Assembly: GCA_018065185.1 (NCBI GenBank)
Contig: JAGHTU010000023.1
Coordinates: 1 to 64,000, forward strand
Reading direction: 5' to 3'
Source of the DNA: Candidatus Equicola faecalis
GTDB lineage: Bacteria > Bacteroidota > Bacteroidia > Bacteroidales > Bacteroidaceae
Length of the DNA stretch: 64,000 nucleotides
The notes under the pieces are model-generated. The model had not been told where the DNA came from. It worked only from the letters and a program-made list of their open reading frames with translations, and searched no databases. The translations under genes were made by a program, and so were the position numbers. Positions within the stretch are counted from its first letter, which is position 1, and every line of letters starts with the position of its first letter. This document shows, piece after piece, positions 8,436 through 17,134 of the stretch.

Positions 8436-9257
8436 TCAGCACGGACGCATCTTTGGCAGATGGAAGATATCCTGTATGTCTTTTATCGCCTTGTCGGTCA
8501 TGCCCTCCGGCTCAAAGCCCATGTTCTTTGCACACATATAGATGTTTGCTGCCTTGTTCAGTACATCCACCTGATCGAAAGCATCCATTATGTCAAGACC
8601 TACGGCACACACACCATGCTTTTCCCACATCACCACATCATATTTCTTGATCTGCTCCAGAGTGGCGTTTGCCAGTTCTATACTGCCCGGCACCTCGTAA
8701 GGCACAATCCCCAAACCGAGCGGTGCGAAAGCCAAAGTCTCAGGAATCATACTCCACAACGTCTTTGTCATCACACCTTCTTGAAGGAACTTCGGGTTAT
8801 GACTCATTGCCACGAGTTCGATAGGATGAGTATGCAGTGTTGCCTTATATTTGCTGCCTGTCTCCAACAGATAGTTCTGCATCGAGAGATGAGAAGGAAG
8901 CTCACTTGTAGGGAGCACCACCTCATCGGCAATAATTTCATAACTGGCGCAATCATCACAGATGCGAATCACAGCACCGTTCTGCATCGGGTGACGAGCA
9001 AGGTCGCGCATACGTTTTCCAGTGCCCTTTGCATAGAAAAACGTGCCTTTCAACTGTGGCAGCACCTTACCTATCTGCATCTTCGGTGCGATAGCCGGCA
9101 TCGCCTTCATTTCGTCATCAGCAAACTCTGTGATATTGACGGTGATATTACCACCATTACGTTCTGCCCACCCTTTCTGCCACAGATAGCCTGTAACTTC
9201 AGCCACCTCGTTAATAACATCCTGCAGTTCGGGTCTATAGTCTAATATACTTCTCAT
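8436..9257 (-). CDS. rhaD: rhamnulose-1-phosphate aldolase
   Basis: RhaD splits L-rhamnulose 1-phosphate into dihydroxyacetone phosphate and L-lactaldehyde, the last step of the isomerase/kinase rhamnose route. The 273-residue class II aldolase has AERNGGNITVNI near the N-terminus (the GNxS-like loop), the zinc histidines in TLHTHP (H142, H144) and the third histidine in WEKHGVCAVG (H214). TSELPSH (116-122) holds the catalytic-acid region. It follows the MFS permease by 19 bases. No lactaldehyde reductase or dehydrogenase (fucO/aldA type) is in the window. Confidence 0.95.
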   Translation of the reverse strand: MRSILDYRPELQDVINEVAEVTGYLWQKGWAERNGGNITVNITEFADDEMKAMPAIAPKMQIGKVLPQLKGTFFYAKGTGKRMRDLARHPMQNGAVIRICDDCASYEIIADEVVLPTSELPSHLSMQNYLLETGSKYKATLHTHPIELVAMSHNPKFLQEGVMTKTLWSMIPETLAFAPLGLGIVPYEVPGSIELANATLEQIKKYDVVMWEKHGVCAVGLDIMDAFDQVDVLNKAANIYMCAKNMGFEPEGMTDKAIKDIQDIFHLPKMRPC

Positions 9258-9276
9258 ATTAATAATTCCTTATTTT

Positions 9277-10626
9277 TTAATAATTCTCCCCATAACGCTC
9301 CTGCGTGATTTGGTGGAGTGACTTGCCACGTGTCTTCGGACAACCGATGACACCTACGATGAGCGAAATCAGCAACAAAGCAATCATACAATATGCTGCA
9401 ATCGTGAAGCCTTCGCCTTTCTCGCCATAGATATATGTGAACATCAGCCCCCATACTGCCGACAAGCCACGGACGATGAAGAACATCAGTCCCTGTGCTC
9501 CTGCGCGGAATTTGGCAGGGAACAGTTCCGTTCCCCACAGAGCATAGAACACCTGTACAGAGATACCGCCTTCGATACCCCAGAGCACGACAAACGACCA
9601 AAGTCCTACAGGTCCGTTCACACCGACACCAACAACCACAATCCATGCGCTGAGCGCAAACACCAGACCGATGATGTAAAGCAGTTTATGGTTGGTGCGG
9701 TCTATCAACTGCGCCACGATGGCTGTCGTGGCAACGATGATAGCCCACTGGATGCAGTTCATCCAGTTTGCCTGCTCATTGCTCACCCCACCTGCCGTCT
9801 CATATATATGTGGCTGGAAGAAACCCATAACAGATGCGACAAGGTTCCATGTCAAGTATATTCCGGCAAGGAAGCATACGGTCTTCACAGCTGTACGGTT
9901 TGAGAAAAGCAACTTGAAAGCATGGATGAGACCAGTATCTTCCTGTTTTGCCTTCTCTGTTTCCTTACTTGCCTTCCACTCGTTGCTCTCTTCGAGTTTG
10001 CGTTGCAGATTCCATGCTATGAAAGCCACAATGAAGAGAGAGAAAAATACGATGCGTGAACTGAACACGTTGACTGCATCTGTCGTCAGCCCTGTGCCAC
10101 CGACGAGTGCTGCAAGCGACTCAACCCAACCGAAGCAATACCCTCCAGGGGCAAAGAACATGCCGAGCAGGAGGATTATCATCGGACCTACGCCCCACGA
10201 CATCTGAGATATGCAGATGTTGCGTCCGCGGTTGTTCACCTCCGAACTCTCCGAGATATAGGTCCATGATGCTGGCACACCAATACCTACAGAGATTCCC
10301 GTGATGAGGAATCCGGCGAGGAGCATTGGGAAGTTCAGCGAGAACATCACCAACAGCACACCCAACATATACACCAAAAGATTATATGTATAGATAAACT
10401 TACGTCCGTATTTATCGGCAAGGAAACCACCGATGATGGCTCCGAGTGCCGCACCAAGACAGTTGGCGCTGATAAAGTTCAACCAACCAAGATGCACCTC
10501 GCTCAGTCCGAGGTAGTTCTGCCAGAGTGTCAATCCACTTGCTCCTGCTACAATAGCACCTGCGTCAAGATAGTTTGTCAGTGATACAGCTATTGTACTT
10601 TTCAGGCTACTGCTTTTTCCTGCCAT
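9277..10626 (-). CDS. MFS sugar-porter permease, predicted L-rhamnose importer
   Basis: This 449-residue, 12-helix major facilitator protein has the loop 2-3 signature GGFLADKYGRKF and the related second-half element WGTELFPAKFRAGAQG, both typical of the sugar porter family. The central cytoplasmic loop is short and charged (LEESNEWKASKETEKAKQED). Its position between rhaA and rhaD implies that it brings L-rhamnose (or a close relative) into the cytoplasm. Escherichia coli uses the unrelated RhaT for this step, so here the transporter would be a non-orthologous replacement. Substrate is inferred from context alone. Confidence 0.85.
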   Translation of the reverse strand: MAGKSSSLKSTIAVSLTNYLDAGAIVAGASGLTLWQNYLGLSEVHLGWLNFISANCLGAALGAIIGGFLADKYGRKFIYTYNLLVYMLGVLLVMFSLNFPMLLAGFLITGISVGIGVPASWTYISESSEVNNRGRNICISQMSWGVGPMIILLLGMFFAPGGYCFGWVESLAALVGGTGLTTDAVNVFSSRIVFFSLFIVAFIAWNLQRKLEESNEWKASKETEKAKQEDTGLIHAFKLLFSNRTAVKTVCFLAGIYLTWNLVASVMGFFQPHIYETAGGVSNEQANWMNCIQWAIIVATTAIVAQLIDRTNHKLLYIIGLVFALSAWIVVVGVGVNGPVGLWSFVVLWGIEGGISVQVFYALWGTELFPAKFRAGAQGLMFFIVRGLSAVWGLMFTYIYGEKGEGFTIAAYCMIALLLISLIVGVIGCPKTRGKSLHQITQERYGENY

Positions 10627-10650
10627 AACTTTATTTTTAGTTTATAATAT

Positions 10651-11904
10651 TTATCTCTTCATTGTCACGGTTTTCTCGTAATCTTCAATCTCCTTTATGA
10701 AGTCGCTGCCCACAGGCACGTTGTTGCGCAGACAGAACTCGTCATACACAGCCTGCCAAGGCATCGCCTTCTGCTCCTCAATGAGTGCCAGCACCTCAAA
10801 TCCATTACCGGCAATCTCGTGCTTTGCAATCATATCTTTTGGTTCGAGCATTGCACGGAGCATACACTTCTGTGCTGCACGTGAACCGGTAACGTATGCA
10901 CCGATGCGGTTGATAGAACCATCAAAATAGTCCAGTCCATAATGCACGCGATCAAGTGCGCCAGCGCGTACTATCTCGAAGAACAGTTCCTGTGTAGCGT
11001 CGTCCATTATCGTCACATGGTCAGAGTCCCAGCGTACAGGGCGTGAGACGTGGAGCATCAGTTCCGGAACGAACTGCAATACGGCACTTACCTTGTCGGC
11101 AGGGCTCTCCGTAGGGTGATAGTGTCCCGTGTCAATGGTGAGCATCACATTGTTCTTAGCAGCGTATGCCGTATAGAAATCGTGTGAACCGACGGTAAAG
11201 CTCTCCAGACCGATACCGAACACCTTACCTTCGATGCAGTCCTTCATCATTGGCTGTTTCTTTGCCAATATCTCGTCAAGGCTCTGCTTCAGCAAGTTGC
11301 GGTACAGATAATGATTCACGCTGACATCCTTACATCCGTCATGCACCCAAATGTTCATGATACATGCGTCGTCCTGAGCCTCGCCGATAGCGTTTGCGAT
11401 CTCACGGCAAGCCTTCGTATGGTCTATCCAAAATCTGCGTATTCCCTCGTCAGGATTTGCCAGCGACAGGTTGCCACTCTTTGGATGTGAGAATGAAGTG
11501 GAGTTGAAATCAAGTTTTGTATCGTTCTCCTTTGCCCAGTCTATCCAACTTTGGAAATATTCTACCGTCACCTCATTACGGTCCACCACCTTTCCCTGAA
11601 AATCAGCGTATATTTCGTGGAGGTTGAGACGGTGGGTACCAGGAATCAAGGTCTTTGCCTTGAGAATGTCGGCACGCAGTTCGTCGATGTTGCGTGCAGC
11701 ACCAGGATAATTTCCTGTGCTCTGAATACCACCGCTAAGTGCTCCTGCCTGAACTTCAAATCCCTTTACGTCGTCGGCTTGCCAGCAATGCATACTCAAA
11801 TGAAAGTCCTGCAACTGTGTCAACACCTTTTCCGTATCAATACCAATCTCTGCATAGCGGGCTTTTGCCACCTCGTATGCTTTTCTCACCAATTCTTCTT
11901 TCAT
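10651..11904 (-). CDS. rhaA: L-rhamnose isomerase
   Basis: RhaA interconverts L-rhamnose and L-rhamnulose using two divalent metal ions in a TIM barrel. The 417-residue length from ATG 11904 is that of the family. An upstream ATG at 11943 would overlap rhaB and add 13 residues with no counterpart. Recognisable segments include LHCWQADDVKGFE-like N-terminal sequence (here MHCWQADDVKGFEVQAG), NLHEIYADFQGK, WVHDGCKD, TIDTGHYHPTE and HVSRPVRWDSDHV, which supply metal and substrate ligands. It starts 28 bases after the rhaB stop. Confidence 0.96.
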   Translation of the reverse strand: MKEELVRKAYEVAKARYAEIGIDTEKVLTQLQDFHLSMHCWQADDVKGFEVQAGALSGGIQSTGNYPGAARNIDELRADILKAKTLIPGTHRLNLHEIYADFQGKVVDRNEVTVEYFQSWIDWAKENDTKLDFNSTSFSHPKSGNLSLANPDEGIRRFWIDHTKACREIANAIGEAQDDACIMNIWVHDGCKDVSVNHYLYRNLLKQSLDEILAKKQPMMKDCIEGKVFGIGLESFTVGSHDFYTAYAAKNNVMLTIDTGHYHPTESPADKVSAVLQFVPELMLHVSRPVRWDSDHVTIMDDATQELFFEIVRAGALDRVHYGLDYFDGSINRIGAYVTGSRAAQKCMLRAMLEPKDMIAKHEIAGNGFEVLALIEEQKAMPWQAVYDEFCLRNNVPVGSDFIKEIEDYEKTVTMKR

Positions 11905-11932
11905 AATAGTTTCTGTTTTATATGTTATTTTT

Positions 11933-13405
11933 TCAATTTGCAATCTTCAAGTATCTCTCAAATGCCTCATCCCACTCTTGGGTATGATTCGGAGTGAAGT
12001 GTTTTAGACTTATGGAATCAGCAATAATCTGTCGCATTTCCCAACGGTCCTTTACCTCGCCGATGGCTTTTGCCTGAAGCATGATATTACCCAACGCCGT
12101 ACATTCCGTAGGACCGGCATAGACCTCCACGCCGAGCGAGTCGCTCGTCATCTGGTTCATATAGTCGTTCATCGAGCCACCACCGATGATGTGCAGCGTG
12201 TTCAATGGGAACGAAGCAAACTCCCTGAGCCACCCGAACACCTGTCGGTAACGTAGTGCCAACGAGTCAAAGATACAACGGCAGATGGCTGCATACCCCT
12301 GCGGTACAGGTTGCGACGTCTTTTGGCAGTATTCCTGTATAGCCTCCACCATCGACTCAGGGTTAGCAAACATCTCGTCATCAGGATTGATGAGACTACG
12401 GAAAGCAGGCTGTTTCATCGCCTCATCCTGCAGAGCCTTATGCGATGTCGGTGCATCTGTCCACTCCTTACGACAACGCTCATAAAGCCACATGCCACAG
12501 ATGTTTTTCAGGAAACGCGTCGTCCCCTCAATGCCTCCTTCGTTGGTAAAGTTCTTCGTATAACTATCATCATTGATGATTGGCTTCTCCGACTCTATTC
12601 CCATCAGGCTCCATGTGCCGGACGAGAGATAGGCAAACTCTTTGCTCCGTGCCGGAACAGCTGCCACAGCCGACGCCGTGTCATGCCCGGCAACAGCCAC
12701 CACAGGCACAGCCCCCAGCCCTGTCATCTTCTGTATCTCCTTTGTGAGCACTCCCACCTGCGTGGCTGGCATCGTCATCTTACCGAAGTTGTCGGCAGAA
12801 AGCCCAATGCTTGCGAGTATGTCTTCATCAAGCCTCCCCGTGTTTGGGTTGAGCATTTGCGATGTGGAAGCAATCGTATATTCCGCCACAGCCTCTCCTG
12901 TGAGCATATACGTGAGGGCATCTGGCATGAAGAGAATCTTGTCGGCACCTGCGAATGCCGAGTTGTCGGCCTTCTTCATCGTGTAGAGCTGAAAGAGCGA
13001 GTTGAAGTTCATGAACTGTATTCCAGTCTTTTCATACACCGCCTTACTATCCATGACATTCTTGAAATAGTCGTCCATCATGCCCTCCGTATGTGGATCG
13101 CGATAGCATGCAGGCATACGCAACAGTGCGCCATCTTTACCGAAATAGGCAAAATCCACACCCCATGTGTCTATGCCGATACTGCATATCTCAATGCCAC
13201 GCATCTTTACCTCTTTCAAAGCCTTTATTATTTCATTATAAAGGGCGAATATATCCCAATAGAAATGCCCACCGGTCTGTATTATCGTGTCCTCAAAGCG
13301 TGTCAGTTCCTCCAGCACCACCTTTCCGCTATCTGTTATCGTCCCTATTATCGAGCGTCCGCTCGTCGCCCCAAGGTCTATTGCCAAATAGTTTTTCTGC
13401 TTCAT
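11933..13405 (-). CDS. rhaB: rhamnulokinase
   Basis: RhaB phosphorylates L-rhamnulose at C1. The 490-residue FGGY kinase shows the N-terminal phosphate loop AIDLGATSGRSI, the family signature region VAVAGHDTASAVAAVPA and the adenosine-motif stretch YLSSGTWSLMGIE, with HIIGGGSMNDYMNQM near the C-terminus. It is the first gene of the rhamnose block and has a well-formed promoter (13454-13485). No RhaR/RhaS-type AraC regulator is present in the window, so control must come from elsewhere. Confidence 0.95.
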   Translation of the reverse strand: MKQKNYLAIDLGATSGRSIIGTITDSGKVVLEELTRFEDTIIQTGGHFYWDIFALYNEIIKALKEVKMRGIEICSIGIDTWGVDFAYFGKDGALLRMPACYRDPHTEGMMDDYFKNVMDSKAVYEKTGIQFMNFNSLFQLYTMKKADNSAFAGADKILFMPDALTYMLTGEAVAEYTIASTSQMLNPNTGRLDEDILASIGLSADNFGKMTMPATQVGVLTKEIQKMTGLGAVPVVAVAGHDTASAVAAVPARSKEFAYLSSGTWSLMGIESEKPIINDDSYTKNFTNEGGIEGTTRFLKNICGMWLYERCRKEWTDAPTSHKALQDEAMKQPAFRSLINPDDEMFANPESMVEAIQEYCQKTSQPVPQGYAAICRCIFDSLALRYRQVFGWLREFASFPLNTLHIIGGGSMNDYMNQMTSDSLGVEVYAGPTECTALGNIMLQAKAIGEVKDRWEMRQIIADSISLKHFTPNHTQEWDEAFERYLKIAN

Positions 13406-13453
13406 ATTTTAATTACTATTTATCGTTTACAAACAAGTTTATTATAACGGCTG

Positions 13454-13485
13454 TAAAGGTAGTAAATATTTTAGTTTGACACAAA
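13454..13485 (-). promoter_or_regulatory. promoter of the rhamnose operon (rhaB)
   Basis: On the minus strand TTTG (13482-13485), a 20-base spacer and TACCTTTA (13454-13461) fit the consensus except for the last base of the -7 box. A non-consensus -7 suits an activator-dependent catabolic promoter. The leader to rhaB is about 45 bases. Confidence 0.6.
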
Positions 13486-13526
13486 ACAATATAAAGGCTT
13501 AGATTTCTCTAATTCCCAGCCACGTT

Positions 13527-13952
13527 TTACTTCTTCCTACGGTAAGTCTTGCGTTTCGCGCTTTTCTCGTATTCTCCTTTTCCTACGGTCAAGGACTCCA
13601 AATGAAAGCCCGGTGTCCAACGTGTCGTTATTTTCTTTATCTGTGAATGTGGGTCGAAAGGATGATTTGCATCCTCCGCCAACCCTTCACACTGAAAAGA
13701 AGGAGTGAATTTTCCTAACGGACCCAAATCGACAACAAAACCTTGCTCCAATTTCGTCTTGACCAGATCTGCAAGTTCATAAATAAAAGATATCGCCTCT
13801 CCGTGTTTGCCATTGCATGCACTACCAAAAAGAGAACTCGAATGGTCGCTAGTTTCCAATTTCACAGTACCGCTACTTTGGAATGTAGCATAAATCTTCT
13901 TCTTGCCCTTTGGCTTACGAGGGTCGCCACGTTTAATCAATGTATATTTCAT
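13527..13952 (-). CDS. HU-like DNA-binding protein (HU-HIG type)
   Basis: This 141-residue basic protein has the layout of the Bacteroidetes HU-HIG family: an N-terminal extension MKYTLIKRGDPRKPKGKKKI, an HU-like helix pair (ISFIYELADLVKTKLEQG), the strand DLGPLGKFTPSFQ and a Lys/Arg-rich tail ending SAKRKTYRRKK. Such proteins probably bind DNA or RNA and compact nucleoids, but few have been studied. The ATG at 13985 gives an unlikely extension that covers the -7 promoter element, so 13952 is used. It is followed by the rha promoter, so it is a separate unit. Confidence 0.8.
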   Translation of the reverse strand: MKYTLIKRGDPRKPKGKKKIYATFQSSGTVKLETSDHSSSLFGSACNGKHGEAISFIYELADLVKTKLEQGFVVDLGPLGKFTPSFQCEGLAEDANHPFDPHSQIKKITTRWTPGFHLESLTVGKGEYEKSAKRKTYRRKK

Positions 13953-13982
13953 ATTCTTATATAATTTAGAAAATCTTATCTG

Positions 13983-13990
13983 CAAATATA
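13983..13990 (-). promoter_or_regulatory. -7 element of the HU-like gene
   Basis: TATATTTG on the minus strand, about 30 bases before the start codon, fits TAnnTTTG. No clear -33 TTTG at 19-20 bases is seen. Confidence 0.5.
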
Positions 13991-14111
13991 GTTCGTTTTT
14001 CCTGATTTCGTAAGACGATTTGCAAAAAAGGAGTGTTAATCTTTATTTAAAAACATACTCAAAAACATCACAGTCTCAAAACATCGCCTATACCTCTTGA
14101 TTGACATTATC

Positions 14112-14450
14112 GTCTATCGCGCGGAACTTATCTTCCCATCGCACAGAGTTTTGTATTTGACAACACTTGAATCTCTTTCTAAAGTTACCTAACCACTTTT
14201 CTGAGCCCACTTAAACCTCAAGCGCAGGAAAGCTCTCGAACATCTAAGATGTTGGACTTCGAACATCTAAGGTGTTCGACTTCGAACATTTAAGATGTTA
14301 GGCTTCGAACATTTAAGATGTTAGAGAGCTAACGATGGGAAGACCCTTAGGTAAGCATAACTTGAGAGCAAGCGCGAGACAAAAAGAAAGTTAGGTCGCG
14401 AACAACACAAAAGTCTGCGCAATGGGAAGATAAGTCCTGCGCAATAGATA
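14112..14450. repeat. 340-bp symmetric intergenic element with a four-unit palindromic core
   Basis: The space between the HU-like gene and the nucleoside symporter has no plausible gene. Outer arms 14113-14157 and 14405-14449 are inverted copies of each other with about seven mismatches, and both contain TTATCTTCCCAT. The centre of symmetry is near 14281, exactly the centre of the inner tandem array at 14231-14330. The rest of the gap (13991-14111, 14451-14511) shows nothing recognisable. Confidence 0.75.
14231..14330. repeat. four tandem 23-bp palindromic units
   Basis: Four units begin at 14238, 14261, 14284 and 14307, a strict 23-bp period. The first unit contains AACATCTAAGATGTT, a perfect palindrome with a one-base centre, and the others are close variants. 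The array is bounded by AGCTCTC (14231-14237) and its complement GAGAGCT (14324-14330), so the whole block folds back on itself. Confidence 0.85.
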
Positions 14451-14511
14451 GAACTTAATCCTTATCCTTTTTTATAAACCAAAAGGCTTGCGCCCATAAA
14501 AAGGCATCAGG

Positions 14512-14545
14512 TTTGCAGTTTACTTAAAATAAATTACTACATTTG
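14512..14545 (+). promoter_or_regulatory. promoter of the nucleoside symporter operon
   Basis: TTTG (14512-14515) and TACATTTG (14538-14545) are separated by 22 bases, slightly longer than usual. The leader to the ATG is about 35 bases. Confidence 0.65.
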
Positions 14546-14580
14546 TGGGCAAGAAATGAATAACAAAAACAATAAATACT

Positions 14581-15897
14581 ATGAATCTAAAAATCAGATT
14601 GGCTCTTTTGAGTTTTCTTGAGTTTGCCGTATGGGGTGCTTACCTCACGTCGATGGGCAGTTACGTGGCTGAAATAGGACACGGTGACATGATTTGGCTT
14701 TTCTATGCTTCGCAGGGCTTTGTGTCTATCTTCATGCCAGCGCTAATCGGTATCATTGCCGACAAGTGGATTCCTGCCCAAAAGTTGCTTTCCATCTGTC
14801 ACGCCATTTGTGGATTGTTCATGCTCTCAGCAGGGTATTATGCTATGACGAGCGGTACTCAAATGCAGTTCGGCATATTCTACTGCCTGTATCTTGTAAG
14901 TGTAGCATTCTTCATGCCTACCATTGCTTTGTCTTACTCCGTAGCATACAACGTGTTGGAGCGCAACGGCATGGACCCTGTAAAGGATTTCCCTCCTGTA
15001 AGGGTTTGGGGTACGGTAGGTTTTATAGTTTCAATGCTTGCAGAGAATTTTGCCACAAATGCAAGTGGTGTACAGTTCCAGCACAGCTATGAGCAGTTCC
15101 TTGTGTCAGGAGCAGTAAGCATCGTGCTTTGCGGTTTTGCCCTGACAATGCCGAATTGCCCTTGCCAGCCAAAGAATGCCAAGGTGCAGACATTTGCCGA
15201 GGCTTCAGGACTGAGTGCCTTCAAGCTTTTCAAGCAGCGTCATTTTGCCTTATTCTTTATCTTTGCAATGCTGTTAGGCGTTTCCCTACAGATAACAAAT
15301 GGATATGCAAACGATTTCATCAGCTCGTTCCGTAATTCCACAGACACGGCTATTGCCAATTCGTGGGGTGCACATAATGCTAATGCTCTGATATCTTTGA
15401 GCCAGATAAGTGAGACGCTTTGCATCCTGCTGATTCCTTTCTTCATGAAACGCTTCGGCATTAAGACGGTGATGCTCATCGCTATGTTGGCGTGGGTAAT
15501 TAGGTTTGGCTTCTTCGGTCTCGGCAATCCTGCAGGCGGTGTATGGCTATTCATATTGAGTTGCATCGTCTATGGCGTTGCCTTTGACTTCTTCAACATC
15601 TCATGCTCTCTGTATGTAAATGAACATGCAGACAAGGATATACGCTCAAGTGCGCAGGGATTATTCTTCCTGATGACAAACGGTCTGGGAGCAAGCATCG
15701 GCACATGGGGAGCCGGCATCGTGGTAAACCACTTCGTTTACAACACCCAGACACCTGACTGGAGCACGGCATGGTACATCTTTGCCGCATACGCTCTGGT
15801 AGTGGCTGTGCTGTTTGCACTTGTATTTAGAGTAAAGAAGCCCCTCCATAGCCCTTCCGATGGAGGGAACAAAAAGTCTCCACTCGAAGAGATTTAG
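14581..15897 (+). CDS. nucleoside:H+ symporter family MFS transporter (NupG-like)
   Basis: This 438-residue, 12-helix transporter resembles the nucleoside:H+ symporter branch of the MFS (NupG/XapB). The N-terminus MNLKIRLALLSFLEFAVWGA and the following GIIADKWIPAQKLL loop are typical, as is GTVGFIVSMLAENF in the middle. It probably imports ribonucleosides, which agrees with cytidine deaminase two genes downstream. The C-terminal tail KKPLHSPSDGGNKKSPLEEI is encoded by repeat-like DNA containing an 8-bp hairpin (15843-15868), so the last 20 or so residues may be a recent addition. rsmE starts 12 bases after the stop. Confidence 0.85.
   Translation: MNLKIRLALLSFLEFAVWGAYLTSMGSYVAEIGHGDMIWLFYASQGFVSIFMPALIGIIADKWIPAQKLLSICHAICGLFMLSAGYYAMTSGTQMQFGIFYCLYLVSVAFFMPTIALSYSVAYNVLERNGMDPVKDFPPVRVWGTVGFIVSMLAENFATNASGVQFQHSYEQFLVSGAVSIVLCGFALTMPNCPCQPKNAKVQTFAEASGLSAFKLFKQRHFALFFIFAMLLGVSLQITNGYANDFISSFRNSTDTAIANSWGAHNANALISLSQISETLCILLIPFFMKRFGIKTVMLIAMLAWVIRFGFFGLGNPAGGVWLFILSCIVYGVAFDFFNISCSLYVNEHADKDIRSSAQGLFFLMTNGLGASIGTWGAGIVVNHFVYNTQTPDWSTAWYIFAAYALVVAVLFALVFRVKKPLHSPSDGGNKKSPLEEI
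15843..15868. repeat. hairpin inside the 3' end of the symporter gene
   Basis: CCCTCCAT and ATGGAGGG form a perfect 8-bp stem with a 10-base loop, inside codons for the C-terminal tail. The sequence just after it (GAGATTTAGAGGGA, 15888-15901) resembles the complement of 22668-22681, an intergenic repeat remnant. Confidence 0.55.
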
Positions 15898-15909
15898 AGG
15901 GACCATGAT

Positions 15910-16626
15910 ATGAAAGAGGAACGATATTTCTATGTGCCTGACGCGCCGAAGGCGTGCGAACTTCCTGAAGAAGAAGCACAGCACGCTATTCGTGTGTTGC
16001 GTCTAAAAGAGGGTGCAGAGATATTCCTCATGGACGGACGTGGCACATACTATCGTGCCGAAATAACGCTCTGTGCTAATCATCATTGTCAATATCGAAT
16101 CCTTGAGACATTGCCACAAAGCAAACCATGGCGCGGACATCTAACCATCGCTGTTGCACCAACAAAGATGATGGAGCGCGTGGAATGGTTTGTAGAGAAA
16201 GCCACAGAGATAGGCATCGATGAGATTGTGTTCCTTGACTGCCGTTTCTCCGAGCGACGACAGGTGAAGATACCGCGACTGGAAAAGATATGTATCTCCG
16301 CCGTCAAACAGAGCCATAAGGCATGGGTGCCCGTGATACGAGGGATGGTCAGTATAGATGATTTCATCAGGGAGTACACAAAAGGTGTGCGTTGCATTGC
16401 ACACTGCTATAATGAAGAACGGCATGACCTGTTTTCACTTCTGAAAGACAACCGCGCTGCCGATGAAGATATCACCATTATGATTGGTCCTGAAGGCGAT
16501 TTCAGTATTGACGAGGTGCAGGCGGCTATCGAACAGGGTTGGGTGCCCGTCTCATTGGGCGCAAGTCGCCTGCGCACGGAGACAGCCGCAATGGTGGCAA
16601 CAGAGATAATGCAGTTAAACAATTGA
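15910..16626 (+). CDS. rsmE: 16S rRNA (uracil-1498-N3)-methyltransferase
   Basis: RsmE methylates U1498 in the decoding region of 16S rRNA using S-adenosylmethionine. The 238-residue protein has an N-terminal PUA-like part (EEEAQHAIRVLRLKEGAEIF) and the C-terminal SPOUT knot with MIGPEGDFSIDEVQ and SLGASRLRTETAA, the cofactor-binding loops. It sits 12 bases after the symporter gene and 13 before cdd, in one plus-strand transcript. Confidence 0.95.
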   Translation: MKEERYFYVPDAPKACELPEEEAQHAIRVLRLKEGAEIFLMDGRGTYYRAEITLCANHHCQYRILETLPQSKPWRGHLTIAVAPTKMMERVEWFVEKATEIGIDEIVFLDCRFSERRQVKIPRLEKICISAVKQSHKAWVPVIRGMVSIDDFIREYTKGVRCIAHCYNEERHDLFSLLKDNRAADEDITIMIGPEGDFSIDEVQAAIEQGWVPVSLGASRLRTETAAMVATEIMQLNN

Positions 16627-16639
16627 CAATTGATAATAA

Positions 16640-17116
16640 ATGAAAGATATTATTATTGAAAGCAGAATACACAAATACGACTTTGCTGAACTCACCGATG
16701 CAGAGCGCCGACTTATTGAAAAAGCCATTGAGATGACCAACAATTCATACGCGCCATACTCAAGATTTCAGGTGGGTGCTACCGTTTTGCTGGACAACGG
16801 TGTGACGTGCGAGGGAGCCAATCAGGAAAATGCCGCCTACCCTTCAGGGTTATGTGCCGAGCGCACGGCAGTATTCTCCGCAAATGCCCGTTTCCCTCAA
16901 GCAAAGATTTTGGTTCTCGCCATTGCAGCACGCAAAGACGGCAGACTGACACCGAAGCCCATCTCTCCATGCGGTGCTTGCCGACAGGTGATTATGGAAT
17001 GTGAGACGCGCTATTCCGCACCCGTCCGCATACTCCTTTACGGCACAGAGGGAGTGTATGCAGTGGATTCCATACGCGACCTGTTGCCTCTGCAATTCAC
17101 TGCCGACGATTTGTAG
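16640..17116 (+). CDS. cdd: cytidine deaminase
   Basis: Cdd hydrolyses cytidine and deoxycytidine to uridine and deoxyuridine. The 158-residue protein is the small tetrameric type with three zinc cysteines: CAERTAVFSA holds the first Cys and the catalytic Glu, and SPCGACRQVI holds the other two. The N-terminal NNSYAPYSRFQVGATVLLDNG segment forms the base and ribose pocket. Its place in an operon led by a nucleoside symporter fits pyrimidine salvage. ccsA follows after 18 bases. Confidence 0.95.
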   Translation: MKDIIIESRIHKYDFAELTDAERRLIEKAIEMTNNSYAPYSRFQVGATVLLDNGVTCEGANQENAAYPSGLCAERTAVFSANARFPQAKILVLAIAARKDGRLTPKPISPCGACRQVIMECETRYSAPVRILLYGTEGVYAVDSIRDLLPLQFTADDL

Positions 17117-17134
17117 AAATCACAGTCCATCAAA

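Noticed and set aside
12311..13447. 378-codon plus-strand frame opposite rhaB
   Set aside because: It is antisense to a certain gene, rich in His, Cys and Arg, with no recognisable domain, and is a shadow frame.
14231..14330. CRISPR-like periodic repeats (also at 40909-40996 and 55322-55409)
   Set aside because: The units are directly adjacent with a 22-23 bp period, palindromic and without unique spacers, and no cas genes are nearby.
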